Shown here: positions 1 to 12,350 of the stretch, in pieces
Numbering within the stretch: position 1 is the first letter of the stretch
Layout: each line of letters opens with the position of its first letter
NCBI RefSeq assembly: GCF_036417845.1
Contig: NC_089978.1
Location: 86,670,007 to 86,734,006, forward strand
Reading direction: 5' to 3'
DNA from: Apteryx mantelli
Taxonomy: Eukaryota; Chordata; Aves; Apterygiformes; Apterygidae
DNA length: 64,000 nucleotides
Made by a program: the position numbers and the translations under genes
Notes under the pieces: generated by a model
The model's input: the letters and a program-made list of their open reading frames with translations, nothing else
Told to the model about the DNA's origin: nothing
Database searches by the model: none

Positions 1-3000
1 ATACAGAAGGTGCAGAGAGTGTATTTTGCTAGAACGGGGACAAATCAGGGCCCAAATTCCTTCCGCCTAACTCTTGATGCTAGTTTGTAATGAAGATGTC
101 CAAATTAGGAAGCCAGGGCCTCTATAATCCATGGGTGGATGCAGGCATTTTTAGAGCGTGATTCAGGTCTTAGCAAGATGAATAACTCACTGGCCCATAA
201 AATTAAGTACAGGGGGAGTACAGGGGTTTGAGGCCCCTTTCTTAGTGCTTACAGTCACAGTAAAGAACCACATGTTAGGGTCAGAGTACCTCCTTCCCTG
301 TGCTTTTTCTGCAATGACTTTCCCCACTGCTTACACCCAACTGCTGTCAAGGGCCTCTGCCCACAGGAAAGAGTCTTTGTAAGGGGATTGATCTTGCAGT
401 ACACCCACAGTCATTTTATTGTCACCTTTAGGGAAATAAATCTATGCAAAGGAAATGAGAACTTCAGTGAGTTATATGACTCTGCTCAGTTGCCCTGCCC
501 TCAGACTTATCCTTTTTATTTCCAGAAACATTTATTTCACTTACTAACTTCTGGGTTATTTTTCTTTGAGCAATATTCCAATACACCTGTGTTGTTTTAA
601 ACATCTCTTCTAACAAAAATCCAACCTCCTGAGCCTTCTTGTTCTCTGAACAGTATTATATTGGGTTAAACTTTTTGGCAGGCATTTTGATGCATCTGCA
701 TAAATGTCAATAAAATTAGAATGATAATGGCCAATGAGAGAAGCTTTGGAAAATCAAGGTGTTTATGTAACTGCTTAAGTGTGGTCATAGGTGGATTTTG
801 TGCCCATTTTTAATTCTTTTGGACACATAGTTGTATAATGTTGCTGATGCCCATCTAATAAAGCTGCATTAATTACATTTGATGTCATCAGCTATACTCT
901 GCTTCCTGCTCCAGCTTCATCAGGGCTAGTTCAGAGAGGTCTAATTTAAAATATGTATTAGAAAATATCTATTTGTTGTAGGTGCCCTTGACCAAAATAC
1001 TTACCTTGCATGTTCAGCTCTCTGTTAACTGCAGACTGATTTGAGATCTGAGACAAACAAATGTTCAGTGTTGAACCAGTTTAACCATTACACATGATAT
1101 CTTGTGACTCTTTTGCACTAGATATGCTGGTAGCTCTAATAATAATTCTAATCATGGCATGTTTTCTGATATTAGACCTCAACATTGTATGCTTGATATT
1201 GTGTATGGGGAAAAATACACTCCAGAGAATGGAATTATGATTAATAAGACATACCGCCTCTTTTAGGCAAATGCAAGTGTCTATATACCATATTCAAGAT
1301 CTCAAAAACACTTTAAAATACTTTCTTCAGGACAGATGCAAATTACTTAGTAAAGTGGTAAGCTTTAGTAGTATTTTTTTTTAAATCAGCAATTAACTTT
1401 ATTTGAGATGAGCTATGAAACTTATCTGTTTTTTCAGCATTTGTGTAACAAGGCAGTTCTAGACTTCTGCTAATAAAATCTTTGGATACGATGTAACTAG
1501 TTCTTATCTCTCTAAGCAGATCTATCTGGAGGTGCTTGTTAAACTATCAAAAGATAACCAGCTCCTCCAGTACATTTTGTGTTACAGATAGAACCAGCAA
1601 CATTAACTATAAACTTGATAGCCAGTTCCTCCCTGTAACAGTTACATATCTTAATGTACACAGGCATTAATCTCTATCATTAATGACAGACTTCACGAAT
1701 GAAGCATAAGCAGATCATATCTTTTCTACAAGTTGTGAACGTCAGTTGTGCCATGGTTTGAATTTCACACTGTTGTATGTGTCTGGATTGAATTTACAAA
1801 ACAAAATTATTTGGAGTGTATCTTCAAATGAATTAAAAAAAGAAAACAGTTTGGATGGTGGAGGATGGGAATATGCCTCCTTGCAGATTTTGCTTCTGCT
1901 CCATCCTCCCTTATTGATTCAGGTGTTTCTTTTCAGATTGCTAACTACTAGGGGCATCTTAGGTCCACTTACTTGACTTCAGGCAAGTGGTTGCCATGGA
2001 AACAGTAAGGCATAGCTTTGGGCATCTTGTGGGCCAAACTCTAGGTGAAAGTCTCAGTGAGAAAATCATCGTTGTGAGATTGCTGGGTATTAAATCAAAG
2101 CCAAAGGTTCTCAGCTTAACAAAAGGCTTGAAGTAAGATGCGGTTGGTGTTGTCTTTTCTGAAAACCGGGGACTTGCAACTAATGGAGGAGTTGGGATAC
2201 GCCGCGGATAAAGCACATGCAAACACACACAAGGGACCTTGTAAGGAAGACCTTAAAAGAGAGAACATGTCGAAGCATCTCCAATGTGACGTAAGCAGGA
2301 AAGTGGAGGGGAATGAAATTTGTCTGCCTGCTTATGGTGTTTTATTACTGCAGTTGTTACCTCTGTGTAGATGCTGTTTCTGCTCTACATTGCATTGGCT
2401 TTTCTCATTGGTGCCTCTGATGCTACTGATAATAGCAGTAAAAAGGGCATTCTTTTCCCTTTTTTTAAAAAGGCTTTACCTTAACAGACTTATATATCAG
2501 TAGACGAGATGTACAGCTTTATTCAGGTTATAGTCTCCTCCTTAAATGCTGCTGCATTTCATTGTATGTATGAGGAATCAGGGAGTTCACTCAGGCTGGC
2601 TTGAACAGATGGAACCATAAGTCTAGTTGGGAGGGGTTTTGTGCATTACCAAAACTCTTTTAATACCCTCTTACTTCTGCACCTGCAGGAAATACTGTGT
2701 CATCTGCCAAAAAACAAATTTCAAGGATTAGCTAATAATATTTTCTTTGAAAAAGAGGGCTGATTCTTAACCAGTATTGAGAGTCTTTGAAGTTTCTGTA
2801 ATCTATTTTCCCTGGCTGCTTTTAATGAGCCTTTGAATGTTACTCTGCAATTTTTTTTTTTTTAATTTAGTGGGGGAGGGGGATACGCACTCACTTTTCT
2901 CCAAAGAATTTTAAAAATTCTTTACTGCAAATAACTTTCACAGTGCCAGAACACTAAGTTATGCAGTATCCTTGGAGTGCATCTATGGTAAATAATCACA

Positions 3001-6000
3001 GCTTCGCTGGATTCTCTACCCCAGAGGTTAATGAGATCTAGAAGAAAATCCCAGTTAGCTCACATATGAGCTTGGGCCTCTTTTCTCTCCATGTAGACCA
3101 GCTATCAGTGGAGTTTCTTCTGATACTTATTGGAATCCTGTTTTATGCACTACTTTCTATTCTTCACCAGGTGACTCTGCTCATGCCTATGCCATGGTGT
3201 CAATGGCAGTAAAGCTAACCCTGAGCTGGTTAGCTTTGGGCTCGGTAAGAGGTCAGGCATGGCAGCGGGGAGCTCAGCACTGACTTCGGTATTAGGCTTT
3301 TACGGGGGGCTTGCTGCTCTGATCTGGCCTCGCTAACTTGCTGCTGATAAACCCAGCTAGCAAGCTCACTGACGCCTGCACCATGCACCAGCCCTTGCTG
3401 TGAGTGCAGACACCCCCTGGAGTGTCTATTCGGATTCTCCACTGACCTTGCTACATGGATTTCAGGTGAATTTGCCAGGGGGATGGATCAGAGGCTGCTC
3501 AGAGTCTATGCTTCACAAATAAACGCTGCAGTCCTACATAGGTGATGTGGACCTAACTCAGCTGTTGTGCTCTAGGAATGACTGAGTGCTAAACTTCATC
3601 CTGTGCTCTGTTTTGACTGGCAGGCTAAGGCTGCCTTTCAATTTCTGTGTGACCACAACCACAGACTTGCTGTCGACACCTCCAGACAAGAGAGAGCAGG
3701 TCCCAGTCTGCGCAACTTCTTCATTAGTACTGCTTGATGCCATAATTATATAATATGAGAGGGTTTTCCTCTTGCCAGCAGACAGAGTTAATGTACAAAA
3801 TCTGAAGTAATAATTTTAAATATATTGCAGCTCAGCTGTAAACAGGATAGGGATGATTTTTTTTTCTCTGTATGCAAGGAACAGAGCCCATTAAGCAGAA
3901 TACAGAAAAAATAGATATAAAGGCGGTAACTAGCTCTGTTAATCCTTAAAATAAAAGTAGACCCTAATAACATCCATTATTTAACGTGCTTCCATACCTC
4001 TCTAAAACCCGAAAGATATCTTTTCAGTTTCCCCACCATATTTTTCTTGTTTAAGAGCAGATGACTAATTATGCTTCTATAAACTGTTTCCCTTTGAAAT
4101 GGTAATCACTGTTACTTTGTCAGACTTTTACTTTTATGATGTATTTTCAGAGCACTTAAAATATTACTTGTTAGTTAAACAAAACAGAGAAGCTGATTTG
4201 ACTGCTCATGATGAGACCACAAGTTGTCTCAAATTAAAAATGATTTATATCAGATGAAGATTCTTCTTAAAAGCCAGTCCTGGTGGTCTTACTTCTCATA
4301 CTGGTATTGCCACATGTCAGAACCATTTAACTTGGTGAAAAATACAAGCCAGAATTCACTCCTTTAAAGTAAGAGTTAAAATATTAATGTTTGGGGTACT
4401 TTTACATTCTGCTGGTGTAGGGTTGGAAGCATGGCCAAGCCACTAAGTATAAAGCTACTTTTTTGTCTCCATCACGGACAAAGTCATGGAAAGAAGAAGG
4501 AATTAGCCCACCTACTAAGTAATTATTTACCTTTTGTTATTTTGATTTCTTTCAAAAATCAAAGAGTTGCTCCTGGCACACAAACTTTTATTCAGAATGG
4601 AAATCATACAGCTGGATAGAGTACGTGCAGGGCAACATGAGCTTTTTCATTTACTTGCCCTAATGGTCTTCAAATCCAATTTACTCCCTTTTTTTGCTAT
4701 CCTGGACCCCCGGAGCATGAACTTTCTGATAAATTAAACTTCCATCCCACCGAGCTGGAATATGGACAAAAAGAATCCCACGCACACTGCAGGCCAGGGC
4801 TTGAAATACCGTTGCACACTTTTCCTCACAAGTCTCTAAAGGTTAAATAAGCCAGATTCACTCTCGGTCTTCCCCTCTTGGAACCATGCCAGGGAGCCCT
4901 GTGGTAGAAACTTGCCAAAAAACCCTGGGAAATAGTTGCCCGGTGTCAGGCCCTGCAAGCAAACCTTGGATGGACCTACCTGGCTCTCTCAGGAACGCAA
5001 CACGAGCTCACCCAGATAGCATGGCTGCCCTTGCAGCACCCAGGGCTCAGTGGGATAAGGTCAGGTGAGAATAGAGATCCCCACCAGTGAGCCAGACATC
5101 TGATCCAAACCAAAGCTCTTCTCCTCTGGGAGAAGCAGTGGGAAGCACAGAGGTAGTAAGATAACCTGTCTTCTCCGAGAGTAACGCCCTCCCAGCTACT
5201 CACCATGAGTGTAAGAGATAAAACTGACATTTTACTGGTCTTGTTTTGGTGAAATGCACTGCTAAAAGGCTTTTTTTTGCAATGAAGAGAGTCTGAAACA
5301 AGGAAGAGAGGGATTAACACCAGAATGCGGAAACATGAAATTACTTCCACATTTAGACTGTATCATATAGAGCCAGAGCATGTTCAGTGTGCAATCAGCG
5401 TGCACCAAATTATTTTGGGAAATGCAAAAATGCATGTTGTTAATACTGAATAAATGATCATTTGTGGATGACAGGGTTCACACCTTCTGTTCCCAATAAA
5501 ACTTCCTTCTTCTATGTTAGTGTTGCTCCCACTGTCCTGATACAGGCCAAATGTCAACTGAGGTCACCTGAGTCCTGAACCAAGATTGCAGACTTGGCTT
5601 GATGGGCATAAACTGCCTGATGCCAGCAGGCTAAATTAAAGACAACAGTGAAAACATCCACAGTGTGCAGGTTAAACCCCCACTGCTATCAAATCAAGGG
5701 TAGTTAAGAAGTCAGATCAACAAAGAGAGTGGATGGATGTCAACTGGAAGTAAAACATTTACTTTCTCTCTTCTGTTTCTGTTTAGTGAATTGTGTTTCT
5801 TTGTAAAGAATACCATTTATTTTTGTCTGCTTCTTCTTTTATCATGGTTTCTTAAGGTATAAACATTTTTTATAGCCTTTTTGTCATCCCGAATGTTCCT
5901 GTTTGGTATTGTAGAGATCAAACTAACCACTCCCTCTGCATATCCCAGAGACAGGCTTCGCTTGTGCTCCAGCTGAAGTCATTGGCAATTTTGCCCTCTT

Positions 6001-9000
6001 CTTCCCCCAGCAGATTTCTCCTATAGAAAACAGAGCCCCACTTTAATTTGAGAGGTTTGGCATCTGAAGAAGGATCCACCTGCCCATTCCTAAAGCATGG
6101 CAGCATAGCCCACGTGTTAAATCCCCACTGCACTCAAGCTCAGTTCACAGCTGGAAGCTGCTCCAGCACTGCAATTGGCTGTCCTCGTAGGCTGTGTTCT
6201 CACACGGGAGAAGGAAAAGCCCCCTGAACAGTCTGTAGGTAACTCCCTTTTTCTGAGCCAGTGAATCTGAGAATTTGTATTCTCTAGAATAATGGAGTGG
6301 ACACTTACCCTCATCATCTTACAGCAGCTGAAAGAGTTTAATGCTATTTTGAACCCTGAAGTTTGCCAGCAAGCAATTCCCAACTTCATTTTGATTTGGT
6401 CTCTGATTTATTGCACATCCTTAGCCATTATTATTTTTAAAGGCTTAAATGATAACAGTATTTAAACAGCTTCCCTTCTTTCCTCCTTGGTATCTCCCAA
6501 TGCTAGTAGTCAATACCCATTTCTGGGATGTATGAATTTGAAATTAATTTTAATATCAAAGGACATTATGGCATTCACTTTTCAAGGGGATGCTCTGGTG
6601 AGCTTTTTTTCTGACTTGCAATGCCAGGTAGAACTTATGGAAAACATTTAGTAGGTGTACCCTTAACACGAACTTACTAGAAGAGAGGTAAGGATGTTTC
6701 TTATTAAAACAGACATTTCTTGGTAATGAAATTCCATTAGCATATCAGCCTTGACTTCAGGCACACTTTAAAGGAAGTGTCAATTTAATAATCACTCTTC
6801 AGTTTGAAATGTCATCCCTACTCTGATTACAAGTAAACTCTATAACAACTATAATTAAGAGACTTTGGAAAAAGGGAGTTAACTTGCCATTTTTTAAATT
6901 TTGTTTTGCCTGCACCATGTGTTTTTGCAGCACTGCACGGAGTCCAATTACTCATTTTGCTGCAGGTACAGCACTCCTGAAGGCCCTGCATTCTTCCCAT
7001 TTAAAACAGTGACTAAAACAGTGGGGTCATAGTGTAAGAGTGAAAAGGTTTACAGTAATACAAATATTAATAAATACCAGAAGCAGCAGCAGCAGGCTGA
7101 AGAAGAATGTAAACTGGTGACAGCACATGTGTGCCTGGAGAAATCCCATTGGGCAGGAAAGAGAGATTAACAGAGAAACACTCACTGTGCTGATATCCGT
7201 ACACTTCCTCACCGGGACGTGTGAGAAGGTCAGCAAAGGTCACAGCTTTACTGAGATTCATAAAATAGTTCGTCTCAATGGGCAGTGAGGAAAAACGATG
7301 CCCAGGTCTGGAGAAGAGAAAATCCAGACATCACAGTATTAGTGGTAATGACCAATGGACAGCAATAGTATATTTGAGAGCATTGTGAGAGGTCAAGAGG
7401 GTGAGGATGAGCCGGGAATAGTCATACCTATATGTAGCAGCTGTTAGGAGAGACTCATCTTGCGTGCTTTGACAACACTTACTCAGCTGTTTGGGCCAAT
7501 AAAGTTGTATGGAAGTAGGAACTAGAAGCAAGAAGATGTGTGCCTTCGTATGTCAGTGGTGTTGCCTTCATTGGCCACCCAAGAAGGGAGATCACATTGA
7601 AGGAGGAAATCACCTTACTGTCCTAAACAGAAGGGTGTTTGGGGGAACGTAGGACACATTTTTGAAAAGATGAACTACCAAAAAGCTTGTATTGTAGCTT
7701 TTTGCCTGACTGTAAGCCATTCAAACCCAGTGGGCCTCTTCAGCAAAACTATTTCCCAGCTAAAATTCTGTTTTGGATGTGATCTTAACATGTTCCTGCT
7801 GAAACAAACCAGTAGGGCTATGTGTCCTAAATGAGCAGGTCCAGACTAATAGTGAACCGCCCTGACTATGCAACTTTTCTGGCTTATGTTTTTTTTTCTT
7901 TTTAATGTGCCCTGGTGTGATCAATGAATGTCACTATCTGGTCTAAGTGCAGAATGGTAGCTGAACCTTGAAGAGAGTTTCCGAACAAGGATAATTTTTG
8001 CTAGCCTACAATGGCTGCAGGCTGGGTCATGTTCTGTCTGTGACATCTATGTTGAGAATAAATAAGTGATATGCTTAGGAGGACTAGCACCAACCATGAC
8101 AGACACCACGTTATGGTCAAAAGGCCACAACTTCGTTAATATGATGCCTAAAGGCATCCTCCTAACAGCCGTGGAAAGAGGAGGAAATGACAATAGCCTA
8201 AAGCACTCATCAGCCTCTCCTCCCTTTTTGGCACTGCAAAGCAAGACATACCACAGCAGGCCAGAGCAAACCTACCAAACCGGGTGAGATTGCTTAAGTC
8301 CACCTGCTTGTTTCATGTATCTTGCTGCATCAGGAGACTGCAGAATCCTTCTGATCTGTCAATGGTCCTGCCCTCTACTCCCATCAACGTGACAGAGTGA
8401 CCAAGCTGGTGTCCTTCAGCAAGGACATCAGCAACAAATGGAAACCAGGGGGTGAAGACAGCCACAGCACGGATGTGGGGGACTGTGAAGATGCACAGCT
8501 GCTACTGTATTTTATGACCATGGGCCTGCCTACCATCAGCAGCACTGGTGAGAGGTCAGGCAGGGACCTTCCTGTACACCCCTTCCCCTCTCTCCCACTC
8601 CCATAATAAATCTGCAGCCTTTCACAGCCACAGATGAAAGCCAATGCAAGCCATAGCAGCATCCCAAACTCTACTGACTGGAGACAACCTGCAGGATACA
8701 ACTCACACACATGCCACAAAAGCAGCATGGCTTATCCTGCAATAAATTGATAAATAAATGTTCCACAAATTAATCTCTCTTCATGACTGATATTCTTTCT
8801 GGCATATCTCAGTCTCTGAGGTCTGCAAGTGCCTCTTGAAACCTACTGATGTGGAAGGTCAGTCCAGGCTGATATGCTCACAGATTAATACTCTGGGGAA
8901 TATTCTTGAAGTTTAACTTTAGCCTAGGGAAGCTATTCTCCCTGGGCGTCCCTTGCACTCAGTGCAAAGGGATAGGCCCTTTTAAGGGGCAGTTCAGAGC

Positions 9001-10280
9001 TGAGGCCTAATTTTAAGCATTTGAAATCCTCCATGAAAGAAATCTTTCCCCTCCTCTGACTACAGAGGAAGCCTCTGGAGATCTGGCTCCTGAAGCTTAC
9101 GCTAACCTGTGGGAATACTCTCCACTTATTACGTCTCTTATTGAAGAGATGCACCGAGAGGATTCTGAGGGCTGAGAAGCTGCTGAACATGGATGTGTCC
9201 TCTGATATTGTTGATGGAAAACATTTAGGAGGCATGTGACTGAGGGGAGGTGTTACTTGACCCCACAGCGCCTGCGCTGATAGAAGTTGTATTCTGACCA
9301 AAGGAAACCAAGATGTGCTCTCCACATGTTTGGCGGAAAGTGCTGAAGTCTCACACCCAAAATGCATATGGAGTCTGTCAGTGAGTCAATTTTGTGTGCT
9401 TTGTTTCTTAATGCAGCTAGGAAATGAAAAACAACTAAGAAAAGTGGCAACACCTATGCTCCTGGAGGGAGAGATGGAAATGCAATGAAATTTCCAAAAT
9501 GAAGATGTGCTCACTGTGCTGGAAAGTCACAAACGTGGTAAGACCTGCCTCTTTTAAACAAAGTAACTCATGTTTGCCTTTGGCACAATGCACACCCCTC
9601 ACTGCTACATACAGAAGCCACGCAGTAGTCGTGGGGCTAATTGTGTTCCCAAGACAAGCTGTATGGTACCAGGCCTAGGACAAGGAAAGAGGCACTAAGA
9701 GATGGGGGGCCTATGGAGTACTACATGGAGTAGTAATAACTGATGGGGAAGAGTAAGGGAAAAGCAAGCACTAGCTTCCTGCAGCTTTGCTGAGGAACTG
9801 GATGAAGAGGAATGTGTTGCAGGAACCAGTGTTTTTTTCAAGGGAAGGAAGAGAGCTGTATGGGATAGAGGCAAAGGGATGAGAGGCCTCCTGCCCTATC
9901 CAAGTTGGTCAGGCAATGTATATACGACTGAACGCCTGTGGTAAGGCACCGTCTAAACTCCTGCTTCATTCATCTTTTGCTTTTATGAATGGTCCAATCT
10001 AGTGGCTCATCAGGGTGCCTGAGAGAGACGTAGGATGAGTGACTGACAGCTGCTTTCCTAACAGTTAGCTCTTATCCCTGTCTGCTGTAGTGCTGTAGTG
10101 CTGTTTCCAATGGGCTTGACTCCTACGGCCCTTTTCTTGTGATCCCACACCAGTTTGGATGGCTGATGTTCTTTCTGCAGCATTAAGACTTAAACTCTCC
10201 CTCCCTTCCCCCCATTTATGAATCTCAAGTGAAATATTACACTACCTTTCAGTGGATTATAAATCAGGTGCCATGACTGC
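1..10280. other. 5' flank of NHS: no gene recognised
   Basis: Ordinary AT-leaning unique sequence. The reading frames here are short, overlap in opposite directions, and show no domain, codon-like pattern or start context that I would support. No young transposon is visible. A small tandem (TGCTGTAG) of just under three copies lies at 10,083-10,104. Confidence 0.6.
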
Positions 10281-11089
10281 CACAAGTGGGAAGAGCAGTA
10301 CAGTTGGTGCTCCCTTACCAGGGAGAAGGGCTGCTGGGCTACCTCCTGCAGAGGCGGCTATGGAGCAGAGGGTATAAATGCCCCAGGGATTTTAACGGCA
10401 GCTCCGCTCAGGTCCAGCAGATCGTACTAGCTCTGCTGGCCCGGCAGATCTGTGATGGGTCTCAGCGCTGCAATCCCTGCTTGCTCCTGCTAGGTCACAC
10501 CTGAATTTTAAAGTGCACAGAGAGCTGGGGATTGTGGCACGGCAGCAACGCAGGCAGGCAGCGGAGCACCGCTGCCTCTGCCCCTGCCACGCCACGGGGC
10601 CTGGGGCTGCCGCTGGTCTCAGGGTGAGTCAAAAACTTGAGCTGCAGACCTGCGCTTGCTCTGTGCAGCTGTGCGTTCCCACTTCCAGAAGCACAGTGTT
10701 AAAGCACGCAAGTGGTCCATGTCAAAAGCCAGCAGTGGGTCCAGCAAAGTTTAAGCTCAGACTTTGTGCTCAGCACAAGCACCTTCATCTGCCTGCAGAC
10801 CTAAACTTGTCCCAGAAGCAGGTCACCGTATTCACAGGGTGCCTGCGCTAATGTACACCACCGGTCTAGGGGTGACCCTGCATCTACGGCTCGGATAAGC
10901 TGCAACTCAGATTATTTGACCGCAAATAACTGAGGGTTGACTGCGTGTGGTCACGTAATGAAAAACTGTATCATAACAGACGTGTACAAGGAGGACAAAT
11001 TAAGGTCAAGCGGGCAAAGTTAATCTACGATTTCCTAACTCTGGAATGCCTGAAGTTGCAGCCTTTTATGGTAGCTCTTTCTGCGGGTG
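10281..11089. other. Moderately GC-rich shoulder upstream of the NHS island
   Basis: GC content and CpG frequency rise compared with the sequence before it, and a TATAAA motif lies at 10,373. Frames on both strands stay open for about 70-110 codons, as expected from composition. None is recognisable. Confidence 0.5.
10373..10378 (+). promoter_or_regulatory. TATAAA motif, possible upstream promoter
   Basis: GGTATAAATG stands in a moderately GC-rich stretch 1.3 kb upstream of the NHS start codon. It could serve an upstream or unrelated start site, but no downstream coding frame or donor that I recognise is attached to it. Confidence 0.2.
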
Positions 11090-11364
11090 TCCGTTATGCG
11101 CGTTTGCCGCCTATAACTCGCAGCCTGCGTTCCGATCTTTACGCCCGCCGGGGCTCCGCTTTTCAGAGCAGCAGGCAACCAAACGGGGACGGCTTTGGGC
11201 AGCCGCGCTCCGCACCGGCTCCGCGTTCCTGCGCCGCCCCCGCGGCTCCCGCCGGGGTGCCGCGGCCGGGCCCCCCGCGGCTGCCGGCGGCGGCTCCGGG
11301 GCCGCGGCGCCCCCCCGAGGCGGCGGCGGGCGGCGGCGGCGCGGGCTCCCCCGCCCCCGCCCCC

Positions 11365-11383
11365 GCCGCCGCCGCCGCCGCCG
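11365..11383. repeat. (GCC)n triplet run in the NHS CpG island
   Basis: Six uninterrupted GCC units plus one base, about 330 nt upstream of the NHS ATG. This is a typical CpG-island triplet run. Confidence 0.9.
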
Positions 11384-11525
11384 CGCTCGCCCCGCCTCGG
11401 CACGGCGCTCGCGGGGCGCCGCGCTGCGGGCGCTCGGGCCGCCCCTTCGCACCCGCCGCCGGAGCGGGACGGCGCGGCGGCGCCCCGGCTCCCCGCGGCA
11501 GCGGCGGATGCGCGGCGGCCGCCTC

Positions 11526-11549
11526 GCAGCGCAGCGCAGCGCAGCGCAG
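11526..11549. repeat. (GCAGC)n pentanucleotide repeat
   Basis: Nearly five perfect tandem copies of GCAGC lie just upstream of the short upstream ORF, in the presumed promoter or leader of NHS. Confidence 0.9.
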
Positions 11550-11575
11550 GCACCGAGGGAGCCGCCGCCGAGGCC

Positions 11576-11617
11576 ATGAGCCGCCCGCGGGCGGCGGCGG
11601 CGGCGGCCCGCGAGTGA
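11576..11617 (+). promoter_or_regulatory. Upstream ORF in the presumed NHS 5' leader (13 codons plus stop)
   Basis: An ATG with G at -3 opens a 13-codon frame, MSRPRAAAAAARE, that ends at TGA (11,615-11,617). The stop lies 90 nt before the NHS start codon and in the same frame. If transcription starts upstream of 11,576, scanning ribosomes would meet this ORF first, and it could lower NHS translation. The alanine run comes from a CGG-type triplet tract. Whether the leader extends this far is not known from sequence. Confidence 0.45.
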
Positions 11618-11632
11618 CGGCGGCGGCGGCGG
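11592..11632. repeat. Two (CGG)5 runs in the presumed NHS 5' leader
   Basis: CGG is repeated five times at 11,592-11,606, inside the upstream ORF, and five times again at 11,618-11,632, directly after its stop codon. The context, a CGG tract in a CpG-island leader, resembles loci where such tracts vary in length. Confidence 0.85.
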
Positions 11633-11707
11633 CCAGGGGGACGCGACCCGCCGCGGACGGCCGCGGCAGCCCCGGAGAGCCCCGCGGGGCCGCGCCGAGG
11701 CTCGGCC

Positions 11708-12086
11708 ATGCCCTTCGCCAAGCGGACCGTGGAGCCGCAGTGGCTGTGCCGGCGGCAGCCCGCCGCCTCGGCGCTGGAGGAGAGTTTGGGCGCGGAGCCG
11801 CCGCCGCGGGACCCGCCGCCGGAGCCGGGCGAGGGCGCGGAGGCCGGCGGCGCGGAGCGGGAGGCGGCGGCGGTGCTGATGGTGCTGGACCTGTGCGCGG
11901 TCAGCAACGTGGCCCTGTCGCGGGTGCTCCGGCAGCTCTCCGACGTGGCCCGGCACGCCTGCACCCTCTTCCAGGAGGTGGAGGCGGACATCCAGGGCGC
12001 CCACCGCCGCGCCCGGGCGCTGCACGGCCGCATCGCCGCCCTGCAGGGCGCCGTGCGCGGCCTCGACCCCAAGCAGGAGGCAGTGC
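11708..12086 (+). CDS. NHS: NHS first coding exon (126 codons plus 1 nt, phase-1 donor)
   Basis: This is the N-terminal exon of NHS, a scaffold that contains a WAVE-homology domain (WHD) and regulates actin remodelling, lamellipodia and cell-cell contacts through the Abi/WAVE machinery. Loss in humans causes Nance-Horan syndrome (cataract and dental anomalies). Seen in the sequence: the start [16 protein letters not shown] (residues 1-16), which is the NHS-family N-terminal signature; a Pro/Glu/Gly/Ala-rich linker (about 17-52); then a helical WHD segment (about 55-126) with the blocks LDLCAVSN (60-67), [14 protein letters not shown] (72-85) and, at the end, LDPKQEAV (119-126). These blocks resemble NHS more than the paralogues NHSL1 or NHSL2 as I remember them. 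The ATG has G at -3, and a stop codon lies in frame upstream at 11,615. The coding part ends at a perfect GTAAGT; the leftover C fits the proline codon that follows EAV in NHS. From memory the mammalian linker is longer. Later exons lie outside the window. Confidence 0.93.
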
Positions 12087-12092
12087 GTAAGT
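12087..12092 (+). other. NHS: NHS intron 1 splice donor (GTAAGT)
   Basis: The coding frame of the NHS exon runs through LDPKQEAV and one further C, then meets GTAAGT, a full match to the intronic side of the vertebrate donor consensus. The intron therefore splits a codon after its first base (phase 1). The frame stays open past this point but becomes GC-rich low-complexity sequence with no NHS homology, which supports splicing here. Confidence 0.9.
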
Positions 12093-12322
12093 ACCGCGGG
12101 CGGGCGCGCAGGCGAGTGTGGGGCACACGCGGGGGCGAGCCGGCGCCGGGGCAAGACCAAACCCCGGTGCAAAGTTTGGGGGCTCCCGGGCCGGGGGAAA
12201 GCCCCGGCTGCCGACGCGACAGCGTGGGAAGGGGCCGCGCCGCGCCGCGCCTGGCGGGCTCCGGCGCTGGGGCGCGGTGGGGTGGGCGCCGCTCCGCGCC
12301 GCTGTGATGCCAGCGGGAGGGA

Positions 12323-12350
12323 TGATGTCAGTGGTTTCTGCCTTACGTAA
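12323..12350. promoter_or_regulatory. Paired bZIP-type motifs 240 bp into intron 1
   Basis: TGATGTCA at 12,323-12,330 is one base from a palindromic CRE (TGACGTCA). TTACGTAA at 12,343-12,350 is a perfect PAR-bZIP/NFIL3 D-box palindrome. Both lie at the 3' side of the CpG island, close to the promoter. Motif matches alone do not show binding. Confidence 0.35.

Noticed and set aside
8040..8740. Overlapping frames on both strands with a coding-like stretch around 8,397-8,520.
   Set aside because: The + frame starts with GTG, no domain is recognised, and no splice or retrocopy structure surrounds it.
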